Positions 47,701 to 54,510 of a stretch of DNA of 59,281 bases are shown here, piece by piece. The translations under genes and the position numbers were made by a program. This stretch comes from a virus. The stretch covers positions 1 through 59,281 of the IMG/VR virus record IMGVR_UViG_3300025070_000034. One strand, written 5' to 3'. Within the stretch, counting starts at the first letter, position 1, and every line of letters starts with the position of its first letter. The notes below the pieces were generated by a model that was given only the letters and a program-made list of their open reading frames with translations, ran no database searches and was not told the origin of the DNA.

Positions 47701-50700
47701 CCACCATACTGATTATTGAATCCCTCAAATACAGATCCCTTAGCGGCATCAACAGTTGTCGTCTCTTGTAAGTTATAAGTCCATTGGAATACATTTGCTG
47801 CAAAAGTAGCACCTTGACCAACAGAGTTCAGGTTGATAATAGTCGTACCTTGACTATATCCAATACCTCTATTGATAATTTCAATCCTAGTAACTTTACC
47901 AGCATTTTCTCCGTCAACATCAATAGTTGCTCTAGCAACAGCACCAAAACCATCTCCTTGGATAGTTACCTCTGGTGCTGTAGTATACCCAGAACCTGCA
48001 GAAATGATAGCAATTGAAATGATACGACCATCGTTGACAATTGCCTGTGCAACGGCACCAGTACCAGAACTAAGGACAATAGAAGGATTAGATGTATAGG
48101 ATTCTCCACCATCAGTGATAGTGACTGATTGAATTGGTCCTCTAACCGCTGCAGTACCCTCAGCACCAGATCCCCCACCACCAACAACCGTAATAGATGG
48201 TTGTGATGTATATCCAGTTCCTCCAGAGTTAACAAGAATACTAGAAACTACACCCTTTGTGATAATTGCTGTTGCTGACGCTCCAGAACCGCCTCCACCA
48301 ACAATAGATACCAATGGAGAGGAAGTATACCCAGAACCGCCCTCAGTTACTGTAACCCCACTAATAGAACCATTAACAGTCGCAGTTGCTGCTGCTCCAG
48401 TCCCTTCACCACCACTAATAGTAATTGCTGGTGGGAATGCAGCATCATATCCAGATCCTGCATTAGTGATATCAACTGATGTTACAGAACCAAAGATTTT
48501 AGTGACATCAGACTTATAAGACCAAATAGAGACACCATTAACCCATGTTCCAATAGGACCAGGTACAATTAAGTTTTTGGTTGAGATTGTAACAGGAACG
48601 ATTGGGAATCTATTTAATTTACGTTGGTTGCCAGGTAGTAACGCAGATCCAGGGAAAGGTCCAATATTATAGTTTGGAATACCTGTAGATGCAATATAGG
48701 TATTTGTGGTATTGAAGAATGTATTCTGAATATTAGTTGTATAAGGACTAATTGCATTATTAACTGCAGAACTATCCGACTTACCTTTGTTCAAATCAAT
48801 AGAGACAAGGATATTACCTTGAGGAACTACTGTTGCAGGTTGAGGAAGTTGATACTGGAATACAGTAGTACTATCTCTGGATGTTACAAGGAAAGATCCG
48901 TTATAAACGATTGGATTTGCACCATAAATCGTAACCTGGTCTCCGACTAACAAACCATGAGGATTGTTACAAGTCACAGTGGCAGATTGATTATTAATTC
49001 CACCAAAAGTGATTGATCCTACTTCGATCAACTTTTTAACATTATACAACCAAGTTGTGAGTTCTGGACCTGATCCAGTACCACCCAATTTAGAGATTAA
49101 TAGTTTATCACCTGGTAAGTAATAAGAACCAGTATCGGTGAGTGTTGTTTGTTGAGCATCAACAATACCAACAATATTCAATACTACTTCTTGAGCAGTC
49201 CCTTTATTAATGAATACGTTAAAGTTGGACGATACCTGAGTAGCAGAGTCCCAATCTTCTACAACACCGTTAACAGAACGAGTACACTCAATAAACTGGT
49301 TTAATGATTTTTCTTTATATTGAACAACTTCAGAACCAACACCTGTTGAAATTACAAATTCGCCGTTTCTTTCTGGCCAACCAATAGTAGAGTCAACAGT
49401 GATGATACCTTCTGTAGTATTAAGAGGTTCTGCAAGTTTTGTTTTATATGGAACTACGAATGTACCTTGAATCGTTTCTTCTGAAAGTGCAAGTTCGTAG
49501 ATTGTATCTTGGGCAGTTTGAATTGAGATAAAGTTCTCAATCAATGCCGTTGCTTGTAAAATATTTGGATCTGAGATATCAGCAACTTGCTCAAGAAGAC
49601 CATCTTGAATATTTTCAGGAAGACCACTGACCAAAGTTGCACGCAAAACAGTATCAACAGACCAGGTTGCTGCAGAAGGTTTGATGATTTGATCTTTAGG
49701 ATATGAAACTGTTACAGTTTCTCCATAAAGAAGTTTGAACAGATATGCAATACTAAAAGATGTGCCTTTTGCAGAATAAAAGTCTTTAATAGTCTTAATC
49801 GATGTTCGTACATCAATTTTAGTATAATCAAGTGCAGGAACATCAGGTAAGAACTGTTCAGTATACTTGTCAAGTAATCTCTTAACAAACAGTGCATCTA
49901 GACACTTCACAGGGGCATCAACAGATCCTTCTGCTGCTACAGTGCTATTAGAGAATACTGCATTACCATCTTGCGTATATTGAGTAATACCTGAAGCGGC
50001 TCTGGCACAACCAAGGAATTGTGCTTTAGTATATTCGGTTCCTGATTTAAGAACAGAGAAACCTGTAACTTCCTGTAGTCCAACTTCTGCAGACGCTTTG
50101 GCATCAACAGGTTTTTGAATTACAATTTGAGGAGGATTATCTGCACTATAACCAGAACCAAAGTTGGTGATATTGATATCAGTGATTTGTCCATTGAAGA
50201 TTGCTGCTACTGCAGTAGCACCTGTTCCCCCAATGTAAGTACCAACATCATTTTGGCGATTATCTACAATATACACAGATGGAACGTCTGTGTATCCGCT
50301 ACCGCCAAACAAAAGTTCGACAGAAATAACTCTACCATCTCCATCAACTATGGTTTCGAGAACTTGTGCTCCAACAGGATCAATAACAGCAATTCTGGGT
50401 ACAGTTTCATAACCTTGACCAGCATTTAAAATATTTACAGCAGTAATTTCACCATCGGTCAATACAGTTGTAAATGATGCTTTAATACCATCAGTTCCAG
50501 TGGGTTCGTCAATGTACACCAAAGGAGGAGTAGTATATCCTTGACCAGGATTAGTAATACTAATAGTACCACTAATAGAACCGTTAGAAATGGTCGGAGC
50601 GGCAACTGTAGCACCACCAGGTTGTTCAAAAGTGATTCTAGGAGTAAATGTGTATCCACTACCAGAACTAACAATGTCAATAGCACTAACCTCTCCGTTA

Positions 50701-51869
50701 GTTACTGTTGCTTTTAAAGTTGGTTCTGTATATCCCTCTTTTGTGGGAAATTGTACTTTTACAGTGGGAGGATTACTTTCACTATATCCAGCACCACCAC
50801 TAAGTAGTGAAACTTCCTTAATTCCATCTACCAGTGTTTTTACAGAAGCACTAGAACCTACACTAGAGTTTACACTAACCTTAGGAGGATAATCGAATCT
50901 ATACCCAGAACCATTGGTACTTGGGATTACAGAACTAATATTTCCATTATCATTTACCCTAGCATATCCAATAGCACCAGAACCAAAAGATGGAATGGGT
51001 GCCTCAATTGAATATAAAGATAGAGATCTACCATTCAATGGTGGTGTATTGAATACAAAAATAGATCCATCAGTAAAATAATCTACCTTAGGTACAAGTA
51101 GTCTATTGTCATAAATGGCAAGTAAGAACTCATCTGCAACAGGTTCATACTTTTGGTTATTGACAGTCAGTTCAAACGTAGTTTTGTTATCACCAAAAGC
51201 AGTAGAAACATCATCAACTTTTACAATAGAATTTTCGCTAAAACCATTTAAATATGTGATACTAGTAGTACTGATATCATCAGAAGCTAATGCTGTCCTA
51301 GGAGCAGTTTCATAAACAATATTAGTTCCACTAATAGTATAATCTACTACTGGAGTTAAAGTTTTTCCGTAAACTTTTACAATAAGGTGTTGTGGTGAAG
51401 AAGGACCAATAGGATTATCTTGAGATACTAAAGGGAAGATGGTTCTCGTACCATCAAAGTCTCCCATATTGTTGGCAAGCAAAACCCACTTAAGTTGAAC
51501 CTGAGGATAAGAAATACCAGGGGTTAATGCGATGTTTGGAGAAGATACGGTCTTCTCATAGTAAATTACTTCATCACCAATTAGAATAGAACCATTTTTC
51601 TCAAGGAAAGGATCTACAGTCTCAACAGTAATTGTTGTATCAGTTACACTAATAGGTTCAACAAGTTTACTAGCACCATCAAGAATACTGATATCCAACT
51701 TATCAATATTAAGATATTGAAGAAAATTATTGACGATATTTTGTCCTAATCCAGTCTTTTCTTGAGACTGGTAATAGTATTCAATAAATTTATTGAATAG
51801 GGGATACTCACTCTCTATAAACTGAGGAGTTTGATACGAGGAGACGTTTGAAACCTTATTGATATCCAT
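32742..51869 (-). CDS. Giant baseplate/fibre protein (6375 aa)
   Basis: One uninterrupted 19-kb frame follows gp6, where T4 has gp7. The N-terminal ~720 residues (FIESEYPLFNKFIEYYYQSQ; SIKTIKDFYSAKGTSFSIAY) look like a baseplate-anchoring part. Further modules: GxGY repeats at ~318-580, ~1140-1330, ~1760, ~3040-3255, ~3760 and ~6310-6360; a YHYH-like domain ~1420-1550 (FDGNPIYGPYGY; TPEYPNGRYCYF); a propeller-like repeat region ~1840-2200 (GKEIFICGKTLD, DDIWVVGVN, GDVYVFGQTSW); LamG/ConA-like domains ~2220-2430, ~4150-4320 and ~5160-5310 (FDGTGDYLQT, WYHVAVVREG); and helical repeats ~4370-5060. LamG domains suggest glycan binding. The frame is intact, so it is under selection. It could be the gp7 equivalent or an additional fibre. 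Confidence 0.85.
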   Translation of the reverse strand: MDINKVSNVSSYQTPQFIESEYPLFNKFIEYYYQSQEKTGLGQNIVNNFLQYLNIDKLDISILDGASKLVEPISVTDTTITVETVDPFLEKNGSILIGDEVIYYEKTVSSPNIALTPGISYPQVQLKWVLLANNMGDFDGTRTIFPLVSQDNPIGPSSPQHLIVKVYGKTLTPVVDYTISGTNIVYETAPRTALASDDISTTSITYLNGFSENSIVKVDDVSTAFGDNKTTFELTVNNQKYEPVADEFLLAIYDNRLLVPKVDYFTDGSIFVFNTPPLNGRSLSLYSIEAPIPSFGSGAIGYARVNDNGNISSVIPSTNGSGYRFDYPPKVSVNSSVGSSASVKTLVDGIKEVSLLSGGAGYSESNPPTVKVQFPTKEGYTEPTLKATVTNGEVSAIDIVSSGSGYTFTPRITFEQPGGATVAAPTISNGSISGTISITNPGQGYTTPPLVYIDEPTGTDGIKASFTTVLTDGEITAVNILNAGQGYETVPRIAVIDPVGAQVLETIVDGDGRVISVELLFGGSGYTDVPSVYIVDNRQNDVGTYIGGTGATAVAAIFNGQITDINITNFGSGYSADNPPQIVIQKPVDAKASAEVGLQEVTGFSVLKSGTEYTKAQFLGCARAASGITQYTQDGNAVFSNSTVAAEGSVDAPVKCLDALFVKRLLDKYTEQFLPDVPALDYTKIDVRTSIKTIKDFYSAKGTSFSIAYLFKLLYGETVTVSYPKDQIIKPSAATWSVDTVLRATLVSGLPENIQDGLLEQVADISDPNILQATALIENFISIQTAQDTIYELALSEETIQGTFVVPYKTKLAEPLNTTEGIITVDSTIGWPERNGEFVISTGVGSEVVQYKEKSLNQFIECTRSVNGVVEDWDSATQVSSNFNVFINKGTAQEVVLNIVGIVDAQQTTLTDTGSYYLPGDKLLISKLGGTGSGPELTTWLYNVKKLIEVGSITFGGINNQSATVTCNNPHGLLVGDQVTIYGANPIVYNGSFLVTSRDSTTVFQYQLPQPATVVPQGNILVSIDLNKGKSDSSAVNNAISPYTTNIQNTFFNTTNTYIASTGIPNYNIGPFPGSALLPGNQRKLNRFPIVPVTISTKNLIVPGPIGTWVNGVSIWSYKSDVTKIFGSVTSVDITNAGSGYDAAFPPAITISGGEGTGAAATATVNGSISGVTVTEGGSGYTSSPLVSIVGGGGSGASATAIITKGVVSSILVNSGGTGYTSQPSITVVGGGGSGAEGTAAVRGPIQSVTITDGGESYTSNPSIVLSSGTGAVAQAIVNDGRIISIAIISAGSGYTTAPEVTIQGDGFGAVARATIDVDGENAGKVTRIEIINRGIGYSQGTTIINLNSVGQGATFAANVFQWTYNLQETTTVDAAKGSVFEGFNNQYGGEYAHLSNPQRLRYILGDNLFVNVNGQILEQDDQLAHSPIIGWAFDGNPIYGPYGYSDPTNQASSVSRLATSFRLKTNLVYDEITNPTPTRTAGPLLSDEIAGKFVEDYEYTFGLGDLDQYNGRFCKTPEYPNGRYCYFVTIDATEAGNPVFPYILGPSFNSVVDTWNLSTSAVQQNIPVGVVRYRDPYENVDIDVERAPNASTNGLTLENGDLLTFDVEDENRDGVITADEIADPDQIFEESPLQLFDYFPTVKLDSKVDIEVETITKFEDASITGFVVENSGINYQVDDRLIFDNTDTGGDGASARISRIKGESVSGYTFENVSGDNFGVLTTSVPHNLQLGDSVFVDYTPIMDNTNKSFVVRQYKGIEEIVITQSGSGYNEDIPPSLIIDGDGVSGDLEAIVTSVGSIDTVNILNSGSGYSANPRVITSHPQVFKKAEYIVSKIENNENVKVNDVFVNSGKEIFICGKTLDSSGNSVAFVSKLSTTGVKEWEKTLELTSGTEYAEFQKLYVDGDDIWVVGVNRPNILVLDAYNPDIILVKYTQSANGLSASLQFQKGYSGISGSTRADNITCIKKYSDTRYVIGGFTNTNSGSPFDAFIALVDTAGSFAIKRKIASVDDSEKLTDIVVSGDDIYFTLETSNTINDNNVNVAFGKALVGVNAIEIDFIKEYSNAGYSFLDSSLAIDEFNELYINATLRAKSDNVTRDSVWVGKVDVTGDFVWNYRYLAPGRDVNAIGQCAIDIFGDLNIAFNRVDNTTGLKTVDTVKIGYDGVVKNHTTNEFNENRVVGITANAMDVDNSGDVYVFGQTSWNRNEFLLEFTGGATTDTFGNYTPTFVGNDATQSLHLDGGLAKLYGRDIATPANWENAYIEFPNNTLGNSLNENWTLEFMLYQDSASTDTHNQDQQTLVAIGDATDATGGLWLYYDRTSAGPSGKLELVVTNNTTSINSSSGAVQSTLSTMFADDTWQFIGLKKEGNVFTVYVNGISVITATVADTSFTSKKLYIGNIAGRDGTPGSYRKDEQGQYFVDNLKLRNRAIVPTVPSDVSVLPTNGAFALSYSWTDTAWFSAYNDVYDYIDFSGWGVKVDKDADAARIGDQGIQLTTQLGYVRTAVTPVTGSALTIGNTGFALGSLGLQSLDFDDASTVMVEDTETLTYTKDIWSTRTATIPSPGSQKLIISAVVKDRYYFKITDTVKIDNVQILTINQAFRFTVGTKLTLNDSSGAFVNSGYITKVDNENNKVYLAINNNSWTNDLNAGQLSTSQFSEQDTYGIVGPIPLDINQIDSYTFAQVDNTTPGTFTIDLDKYNLDGTFNAAGGQNLDSFAQFKPYSDDDYAVRIDEISGSSTFIVGSVVTINGGDISYNAAYSTATITNLTGVLKITLVANLTKILRVTAVANSDEVYVITGTRHYLTPGSMLNLDGNPSETVGGTVYDEYDGSFPVDTVISPLEFTYKLPQAAITSPATSASDVSIYIKSPVLKMYYGHQYLFDLSHSSMVGGNLSFAKDPLYKLEYSFNSIERVGIPGVTGEGATTPTVKFKVDEDIVTNISYYFDPSRVGDNDSPIIQGSYLDVVGSPYRGTFQVSGIDGATITRGADQIKFPLVNEPEGNADVSRVSYSTSSRRAVGSIDSIRIVNPGGFYTRLPIVSSIQSTRQIERVTINEPGTEYAVGQYTGVPIAGDGEGGFVTITVADGTDSEGGAIPGQVQSVLVTSAGKGYTTASVDIDSIPGILGAGLTGSGAEVTVVIPPFGTAASIFTVGSSVGKIKKLKNNNFGYDYPHDYTLRPEITFPINAQLTSTSILDSVTVTDPGSGYSQAPAVIITGGGGSGAIAQSTIKNGRLDRIEVKDPGLGYSSTPAVELKSSFNYVVNLDLGLLQFSFPHGIAQGSEITLNVVDTGDGADFPIAAGAVGRLNGLTTYYAIAGTANSLEDDQLKFAITPANAALGDALAFTNAGTGRQQVLTTSFGGAATANVITSTFLEGEQVYQGSSFENATAFGFVSTNNGWQVGPRIVKIVDYTGDFNIGESVTGVISKSSGTISSLNIATGVLDVGSITETSGQFIDDVGKPSEIIQKIQDSYYYQDFSYAVKSAISINDWKDILIKNVHPASFKVFGELNLNEYGFVPNKETFFQLTKSVELARQATVPNIQSFALVEPVYTAFDNTEVLFRQKRLTSSENILTSVVQRLDDISNLFDGERIAFPLQIDGSNVVANANQLMIILNGVVQTPDTAFEVQNDSIVFAEPPQPPASVKYVNVTIQPIQVYKFTITNNSGIFPSTNNTVLGTQSGSRLTVTSVVGDDIFGFIAEGNVGIVTALDNATLTGGAGYTDGTYTNVSTTSSGVGTGLTVNITVASGAVTQASINSVGVGYASSEVITITGGTTSATIAVTSVSGFNINELISVGATGFTATLTEITPISNLNLFSFNEQIKNLTGKIAIVEEVNLETGDAVPLADLRYTIGAGTTSIEIIASSALYDTAVPEGVFTIGANYQLGAEIVTVSDVTVGPDSTTLTVQRGQLGTTATSHQEDLPVYGTDINITNELALSKTVGTYQSKPGLFDIQLDDVIIGSQSGVVARITSTSAYQDPVTSEFIEQVNISDGSSFFGLLFNRLTSASYPNVILDNISESQVNIVDFTDNTTDFDAKFPGTEFISNLVIPYDNATGTFQENEVIRNYKLGYGNVTGSFNSAEDMVTKKLAFDGRVGSGFFQLGQVIRTQDTKGEVIGYNQALSTIYLGKVGRTLSTGEDYHQVTFANNAQLDTDQSHYGLTSLLLDGTGDYLSIPTSTEFGFGTGAFTIECWIRPSSVTGTQQIFDFRATATEVSSELLLVGTNLNYRVNGSTTITGTATLEVDTWYHVAISRNAATTKLFVNGTQDGGDFADGGNYGSTKPIIIGASYAFGDGFAGHIDEFRVSNTSRYQTTFTAPTGIFQGDANTKLLLHFEGADTQTYIEDWSGGESFTDNEDFNNDAILKNWNENSANLPAGFAGKSQRYYDAANLIESNKEFVAKEAVYLLTQQYPSLVIPGGNVNCEDDVRDILTALIEDLRNGCNSHIWDASALYVNRTVNPVTISHVDTEVTETVWAYDKVKDILQYIINNTLWSVSGSHGVRQITDTTITDSSTSSFTTIQPSAISYDAATGDMVMTSGGHGLTTANTIAIAAESLTFTCASDGNERELVHPRVSDTRAYNQVLAITAVTTDTFTVNVGASPTEQQYGHTFVSASSNAVTVLDYSTGDCADVYSTIGNLLDILTDTLEQADLGTPVDHLATITKVETNYEFVGATVNAFLEVPFTTTYHSAASDILYTNRIDVSARGRFRDASNLINSNAAVIVDKAAHDMLTRYPDLAVDMPRNAAGGSTDGTLRCKTDLGLILSGMAKDIYDGGNFFTVQAANFYIGENDELRHIRLQVWQSVYAHERLGFYAKQAVTGDLTYDNTDNIIVGDWGITNDAGNCANVQSAIDTLVSTINDIIAPTSEDFNIAGDRLYFNREYIAEEITGLTAAYLTYQVDNSNQVAYTYDTAKCERDIKLLITAIISDLQTGGNNSTVDNMNLYLTANGELNHVEEELLPTVFAFEQIRTLGEKAIRNLLYDSGATVTGNQYSAIFSDNTAYRDTEIPTDIDQAVWRLRDLVDIVTKGLAPSGNSVRNAVKNFYFNLKYYKDEIGAQIDSQFGSGSWIYDSFLEETANNIAADSITTDTSSANTIVAYEISLSNIVGDFTVGETVTSSNGTTAQVLEFDKDNQSMYVGTFSSTAWAVANTLTGGSSTATATIAAPYGSVVFDGTGDYLQTAGIALGTSNFTLEGWIRRVDTNTNFYVSGSTTNDFGFFVGAGSSNIGFYGGSSANFVNLTNTTINVSGGRWYHVAVVREGTGANQTSIYIDGILQGSGTVATNYGSTAILVGSSTTTTEYSAGNISDWRLSSVAVYPKGTTAIGEKLFALPTRPFVAADVTETELLLCQGNTIQDNGPNTVSVTAYGDAAPATISPFGTFPGVSNSFDWYNSVTNVEILAQARAISSPVTGEVSSANLWTNPENLNASNYTSNLVGYYNNATSAPDGTQTAEKLYATGTGVHSLTRDFNLTSFETFDNSTVTFDSGTETFDTGFGGINEQQSFTLSAFFKKAELDSLNFKLSLDNQSKNINFNVNLSTGQVDVGTVFTSPGITLNEYGVTPVGGDWFRVYATITFGFGIDNLQGDFAIYNRSAIAASGNQGFYVWGIKLNSGFLDPYTAGSGKLFYSNTEYNIKTYALDLLTEYMIASISNELVVPSPLAVVGSFYQDPTSAAALPDGNYSNESIARLIRYGTSTIKNQFINDSYYTNLTQYNAVTFGSKNYGVRDIPVGITGGLNASDYFYGLSSDSNAELANLTTNEGLIVKVYRRFRIDGDITDGPFTMNETVAKQGAPSITGVVYGFYEDENFKYLDVEVTAGPWAVTDFIVGGENSTTAQISAIEDRIHIIDLQGDFVEDIQFLGYTSGAVAEPTSFIKTEASVTSNSGGLLTVDTESLVGTFEKNSVVYPASSRKYIDVSQVSGLQVSVGDRIASDGYIRLGVSVISTSNVFIVGNRIYKVVNNLQDNSVYGVITEVDLDNNYIYITMIQGEFQNGDYIGDYGVDIFPQGFATINTKVTVDGAASARVQDVRAAGLSKRIYLTDIAGAFTSKDAIIGSSSYKAVITDVVDLKARVKRASKGFDGTQTNFSLTIENGTPYLPDPEGHMMIFVNGILQPPGATNAYTAFSDQIQFAEAPELGSSFTGFYIGKMRQLDDISFEFDSLRQSFNLKRNEVFYSLTLTEGVQSTVIRPENNIIVSLNGVVQEPGVGFEIVGSRIIFSEIPRVDSTFVAFSYVGSEADVDAAEVVPPIEAGDFIEIEGETEDREVAVIESSNSLITFDYLGSVFGQGAIGQSALTSGFINTVQVTSGGSGYTSRPTVRIDSISGFDGNIRALVGISTVQMNEYGSGYQNPVIVIESEVPDDWTAPNLADYGEELVDPEIA

Positions 51870-51875
51870 CTATTT

Positions 51876-53912
51876 TTAAAAACAACTAGAAGTGTTTACG
51901 GAGCCGCTATTGTCTAATGGTGTAAGTTCAATGGTAGTTGGAATAGCATTGAATACACTTGGCGTCAAACTATTTAGAGGTATAGTAGTAGGGGGAGTAG
52001 TGCCGATTGGGGCAACTGTAACCTCAGGATTGATGATGTTAATAATCGTTCCAGGAGTAGATGCAGGAATGGTTGTACTGTTTGCTGGAATGAGCAGTAC
52101 TGGGATTTTAAGACCAGTTGGAAGTAGATCTAGATCAATAACCAATCCTGATCCAGTAACAGAATCTGAAAGATTGAGATTAGTAGATGGAGTGGTATTT
52201 ACTCCTGCACCGATAAGATTGATAGGACCGAAACAAACTTCACCAGTATCATAATTTACAGTTCCTGCACTATCACTCGTATAGACCTTTTTAGTGCCAC
52301 TATTGTAATATGTTCTAAGATTTCCATATCCATCATCCTCAAACTGTTGATCGACACCAGGTCTATCAAAAGTCCTGAAAGTTCCCGATGATAGAATAGG
52401 TTCTTTTTTACATCCATCAGAACCATCAGAACCATCTTGACTGGGAGCACTATTATAAAGAGCGTTTCCAGTTGAAATGCAATATGTGTTTGTTTGATTT
52501 GTAGTAGGTTCAATATACTTCAAAAGAGTTGTTTGAACAGAAACGTCACTAATTGCAGAATCTGAAAGACTAATTGCTCTTTGAAAGTCCTGATTCTTAA
52601 ATGTGGAGTTAAAGTTATTGATAGCAACTTGACTAGCCCACTCACCTATAGCATTCTGGATATTGGTTTTAATTGCAGATGAATTTGATCCACTTCCAGT
52701 ATCATAGAGTGCAAAGATTTTATTATAAATGTAGATATTATCAGGATCAATAATAACTGGATCGATAGCAGCCATTGCATACTTTCTTAAATCGGCAGAA
52801 AGTTGCTTTTTAGTAATATCATTAAGTGTAGAACCTGTTTTTGTCCTTACTGTAATGAATACTTTTCCATAAACGGGAGGATTTAGAGAATCTCCACCAT
52901 AGGCAACAACACTATCAGCATTGGTGTATAGTTTCTTTGCAATCAATGCATAATCTTGCGCTGTAACCGCCCTATACTGCGATGCATAGAACCTTGGAGC
53001 ATTGTACTTAATAGACTCAATACTCTCTGCTGGAGACCCTTGCTGCGATCTCTCCTTGACTGTTACTGTTGCGACTGAACCAGAATATGCAGTATCAAAG
53101 GAATCTACCAATCTACCTATGAATGAGAATCTAGCAACTTCATTTGCAATTGAACCAACAGTAGTCAAATACTGAAGATCAATAACCTCACCATCTTTTA
53201 CTGCTCTACCGACACTATCATCTCCAAATTTAACTTCATATCTCATATCTTCGCCTTCTGATACGAAATATGATTTGCTAGTAGAAGTTAAATTAGTAAC
53301 AATATCAACTTTACTATAAATGTCTGATGCTGTAGATGATTCGTTAGATCTAATTCTAACAGTAAGAGTATCGATATCTACATCTTGAGATGGGATCGTA
53401 TATACTTGTCTAGCAAACGTATTTACGATATAAGTGAAATTGAGGAGAGAACCCTCTAAAACTGTAACATTGTCAAATTCTGCAGAACCATCAGTTGTAT
53501 TAACTGCAACGGTAATATCATTGAGAATATTCCAAATAAAACTACCACCTGTGCAAACTGCGCCAGCTTTTACTGTAATAGAACTAGGATAAACACCATT
53601 AACCTGAGTGGTCTGTACCTTAAATTTCAAACATGCTTTAGACGCCGAAATTGATCTTGGTGTATAATTTAAAAGTTTAGAGATATTAATAACATTATCT
53701 CTAACTGTAGACGACTGCAAAAATGCCTCATTCAATGCCATGTTTGCATTAAATGAGGTGTAGTAAGTATTATATGCCAGCATATCAATAAGATATGTCA
53801 AGGCAGAACCATCGAAGTCGTAATCTGAAAACTCGGTTCTTGTTCTTAGGTATGACTTGATAGAGGCTTTAATGTCCTCAAAATCTAAAGCTGTTAAATT
53901 ATTTGGTTGCAT
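51876..53912 (-). CDS. 6: Baseplate wedge protein gp6
   Basis: gp6 forms the continuous ring of the baseplate wedges and is the T4 member of the baseplate J family. The 678-aa protein (T4: 660) starts with LTALDFEDIKASIKSYLRTR, then FDGSALTYLIDMLAYNTYY and NEAFLQSSTVRDNVINISKL, the conserved N-terminal helical block. The C-terminal ~100 residues are Pro/Thr-rich low complexity ending NTSSCF. It shares the TAATG junction with gp25 and is followed 6 nt later by the giant gene. Confidence 0.95.
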   Translation of the reverse strand: MQPNNLTALDFEDIKASIKSYLRTRTEFSDYDFDGSALTYLIDMLAYNTYYTSFNANMALNEAFLQSSTVRDNVINISKLLNYTPRSISASKACLKFKVQTTQVNGVYPSSITVKAGAVCTGGSFIWNILNDITVAVNTTDGSAEFDNVTVLEGSLLNFTYIVNTFARQVYTIPSQDVDIDTLTVRIRSNESSTASDIYSKVDIVTNLTSTSKSYFVSEGEDMRYEVKFGDDSVGRAVKDGEVIDLQYLTTVGSIANEVARFSFIGRLVDSFDTAYSGSVATVTVKERSQQGSPAESIESIKYNAPRFYASQYRAVTAQDYALIAKKLYTNADSVVAYGGDSLNPPVYGKVFITVRTKTGSTLNDITKKQLSADLRKYAMAAIDPVIIDPDNIYIYNKIFALYDTGSGSNSSAIKTNIQNAIGEWASQVAINNFNSTFKNQDFQRAISLSDSAISDVSVQTTLLKYIEPTTNQTNTYCISTGNALYNSAPSQDGSDGSDGCKKEPILSSGTFRTFDRPGVDQQFEDDGYGNLRTYYNSGTKKVYTSDSAGTVNYDTGEVCFGPINLIGAGVNTTPSTNLNLSDSVTGSGLVIDLDLLPTGLKIPVLLIPANSTTIPASTPGTIINIINPEVTVAPIGTTPPTTIPLNSLTPSVFNAIPTTIELTPLDNSGSVNTSSCF

Positions 53913-54331
53913 TATTCAGGTCTCTGTAAAACAAATGAAATTGTTTCAACAATCGGTAACCCTACAATCCTATACTCAATAGTAACATTTAATTTGTTAT
54001 TCTCGGTAATAGCAGTAACATCTACAGTTGTAAGTTCTACCCTAGGTTCATACTGATTAATGGTATTTATGATCTCATCCTTGATACTATCTGCTGTAAA
54101 TGCATCTAGAGGTTCAAAGAGGAGATTATAAACTTTAGATCCGACTAACGGTTGAAAAGGTTTCTCACCTGGTTGCGTAAGTACTAAATTCTTAACTGCT
54201 TGTTTGATGGCATTATCATCTTTAATGACAGAGGTATCATCCGTAAAAGGATTCCTTTGCATTGAAATTAAAATGTCGGAGAAAGATCGAGACTTTTTAA
54301 AGTCCTTTCCCCCTAGTTCCTTTAATGCCAT
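53912..54331 (-). CDS. 25: Baseplate wedge protein gp25
   Basis: gp25 is the lysozyme-like-fold wedge protein that starts sheath assembly; it is related to TssE of type VI secretion. The 139-aa product (T4: 132) has the expected N-terminal RSFSDILISMQRNPFTDD, the block PGEKPFQPLVGSKVYNLLFE and the diagnostic EPR near residue 95 (INQYEPRVEL). It precedes gp6 as in other T4-like phages. Late promoter at 54356-54363. A second CATAAATA inside it (54064-54071) might serve gp6 but is in coding sequence. Confidence 0.95.
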   Translation of the reverse strand: MALKELGGKDFKKSRSFSDILISMQRNPFTDDTSVIKDDNAIKQAVKNLVLTQPGEKPFQPLVGSKVYNLLFEPLDAFTADSIKDEIINTINQYEPRVELTTVDVTAITENNKLNVTIEYRIVGLPIVETISFVLQRPE

Positions 54332-54355
54332 CTACACGATGAGATATATCTTATC

Positions 54356-54363
54356 TATTTATT
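54356..54363 (-). promoter_or_regulatory. Late promoter ahead of gp25
   Basis: The minus strand reads AATAAATA, 25 nt before the gp25 ATG, in the gap after the small basic protein gene. Confidence 0.75.
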
Positions 54364-54509
54364 CACCTTCCCTGACCACGATAACGCTTCTTGGCGCTAT
54401 TCCTTGAGGTTGCAGCATATTTTGTATGCTTTCCCCTTCCTTGCCTACTTTTCTTAGGTGTTGCTTCAATCATGTTTGCCCCAGTAGGGGACTTTGCTCG
54501 TGTTGCCAT
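54363..54509 (-). CDS. 48-aa very basic protein
   Basis: The frame extends upstream into the spike gene through a non-standard start, but the ATG at 54509 (MATRAKSPTGANMIEATPKK) begins 1 nt after the spike stop and is preferred. The product is Lys/Arg-rich with RQGRGKHTKYAA and ends AKKRYRGQGR. Similar short basic proteins occur near baseplate genes of cyanophages. It could be an RNA- or DNA-binding or virion peptide. Function unknown. Confidence 0.75.
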   Translation of the reverse strand: MATRAKSPTGANMIEATPKKSRQGRGKHTKYAATSRNSAKKRYRGQGR

Positions 54510-54510
54510 T

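Noticed and set aside
54064-54071. CATAAATA inside gp25 as a late promoter for gp6
   Set aside because: About 150 nt from the gp6 start and inside coding sequence; distance and context are unlike the other late promoters.
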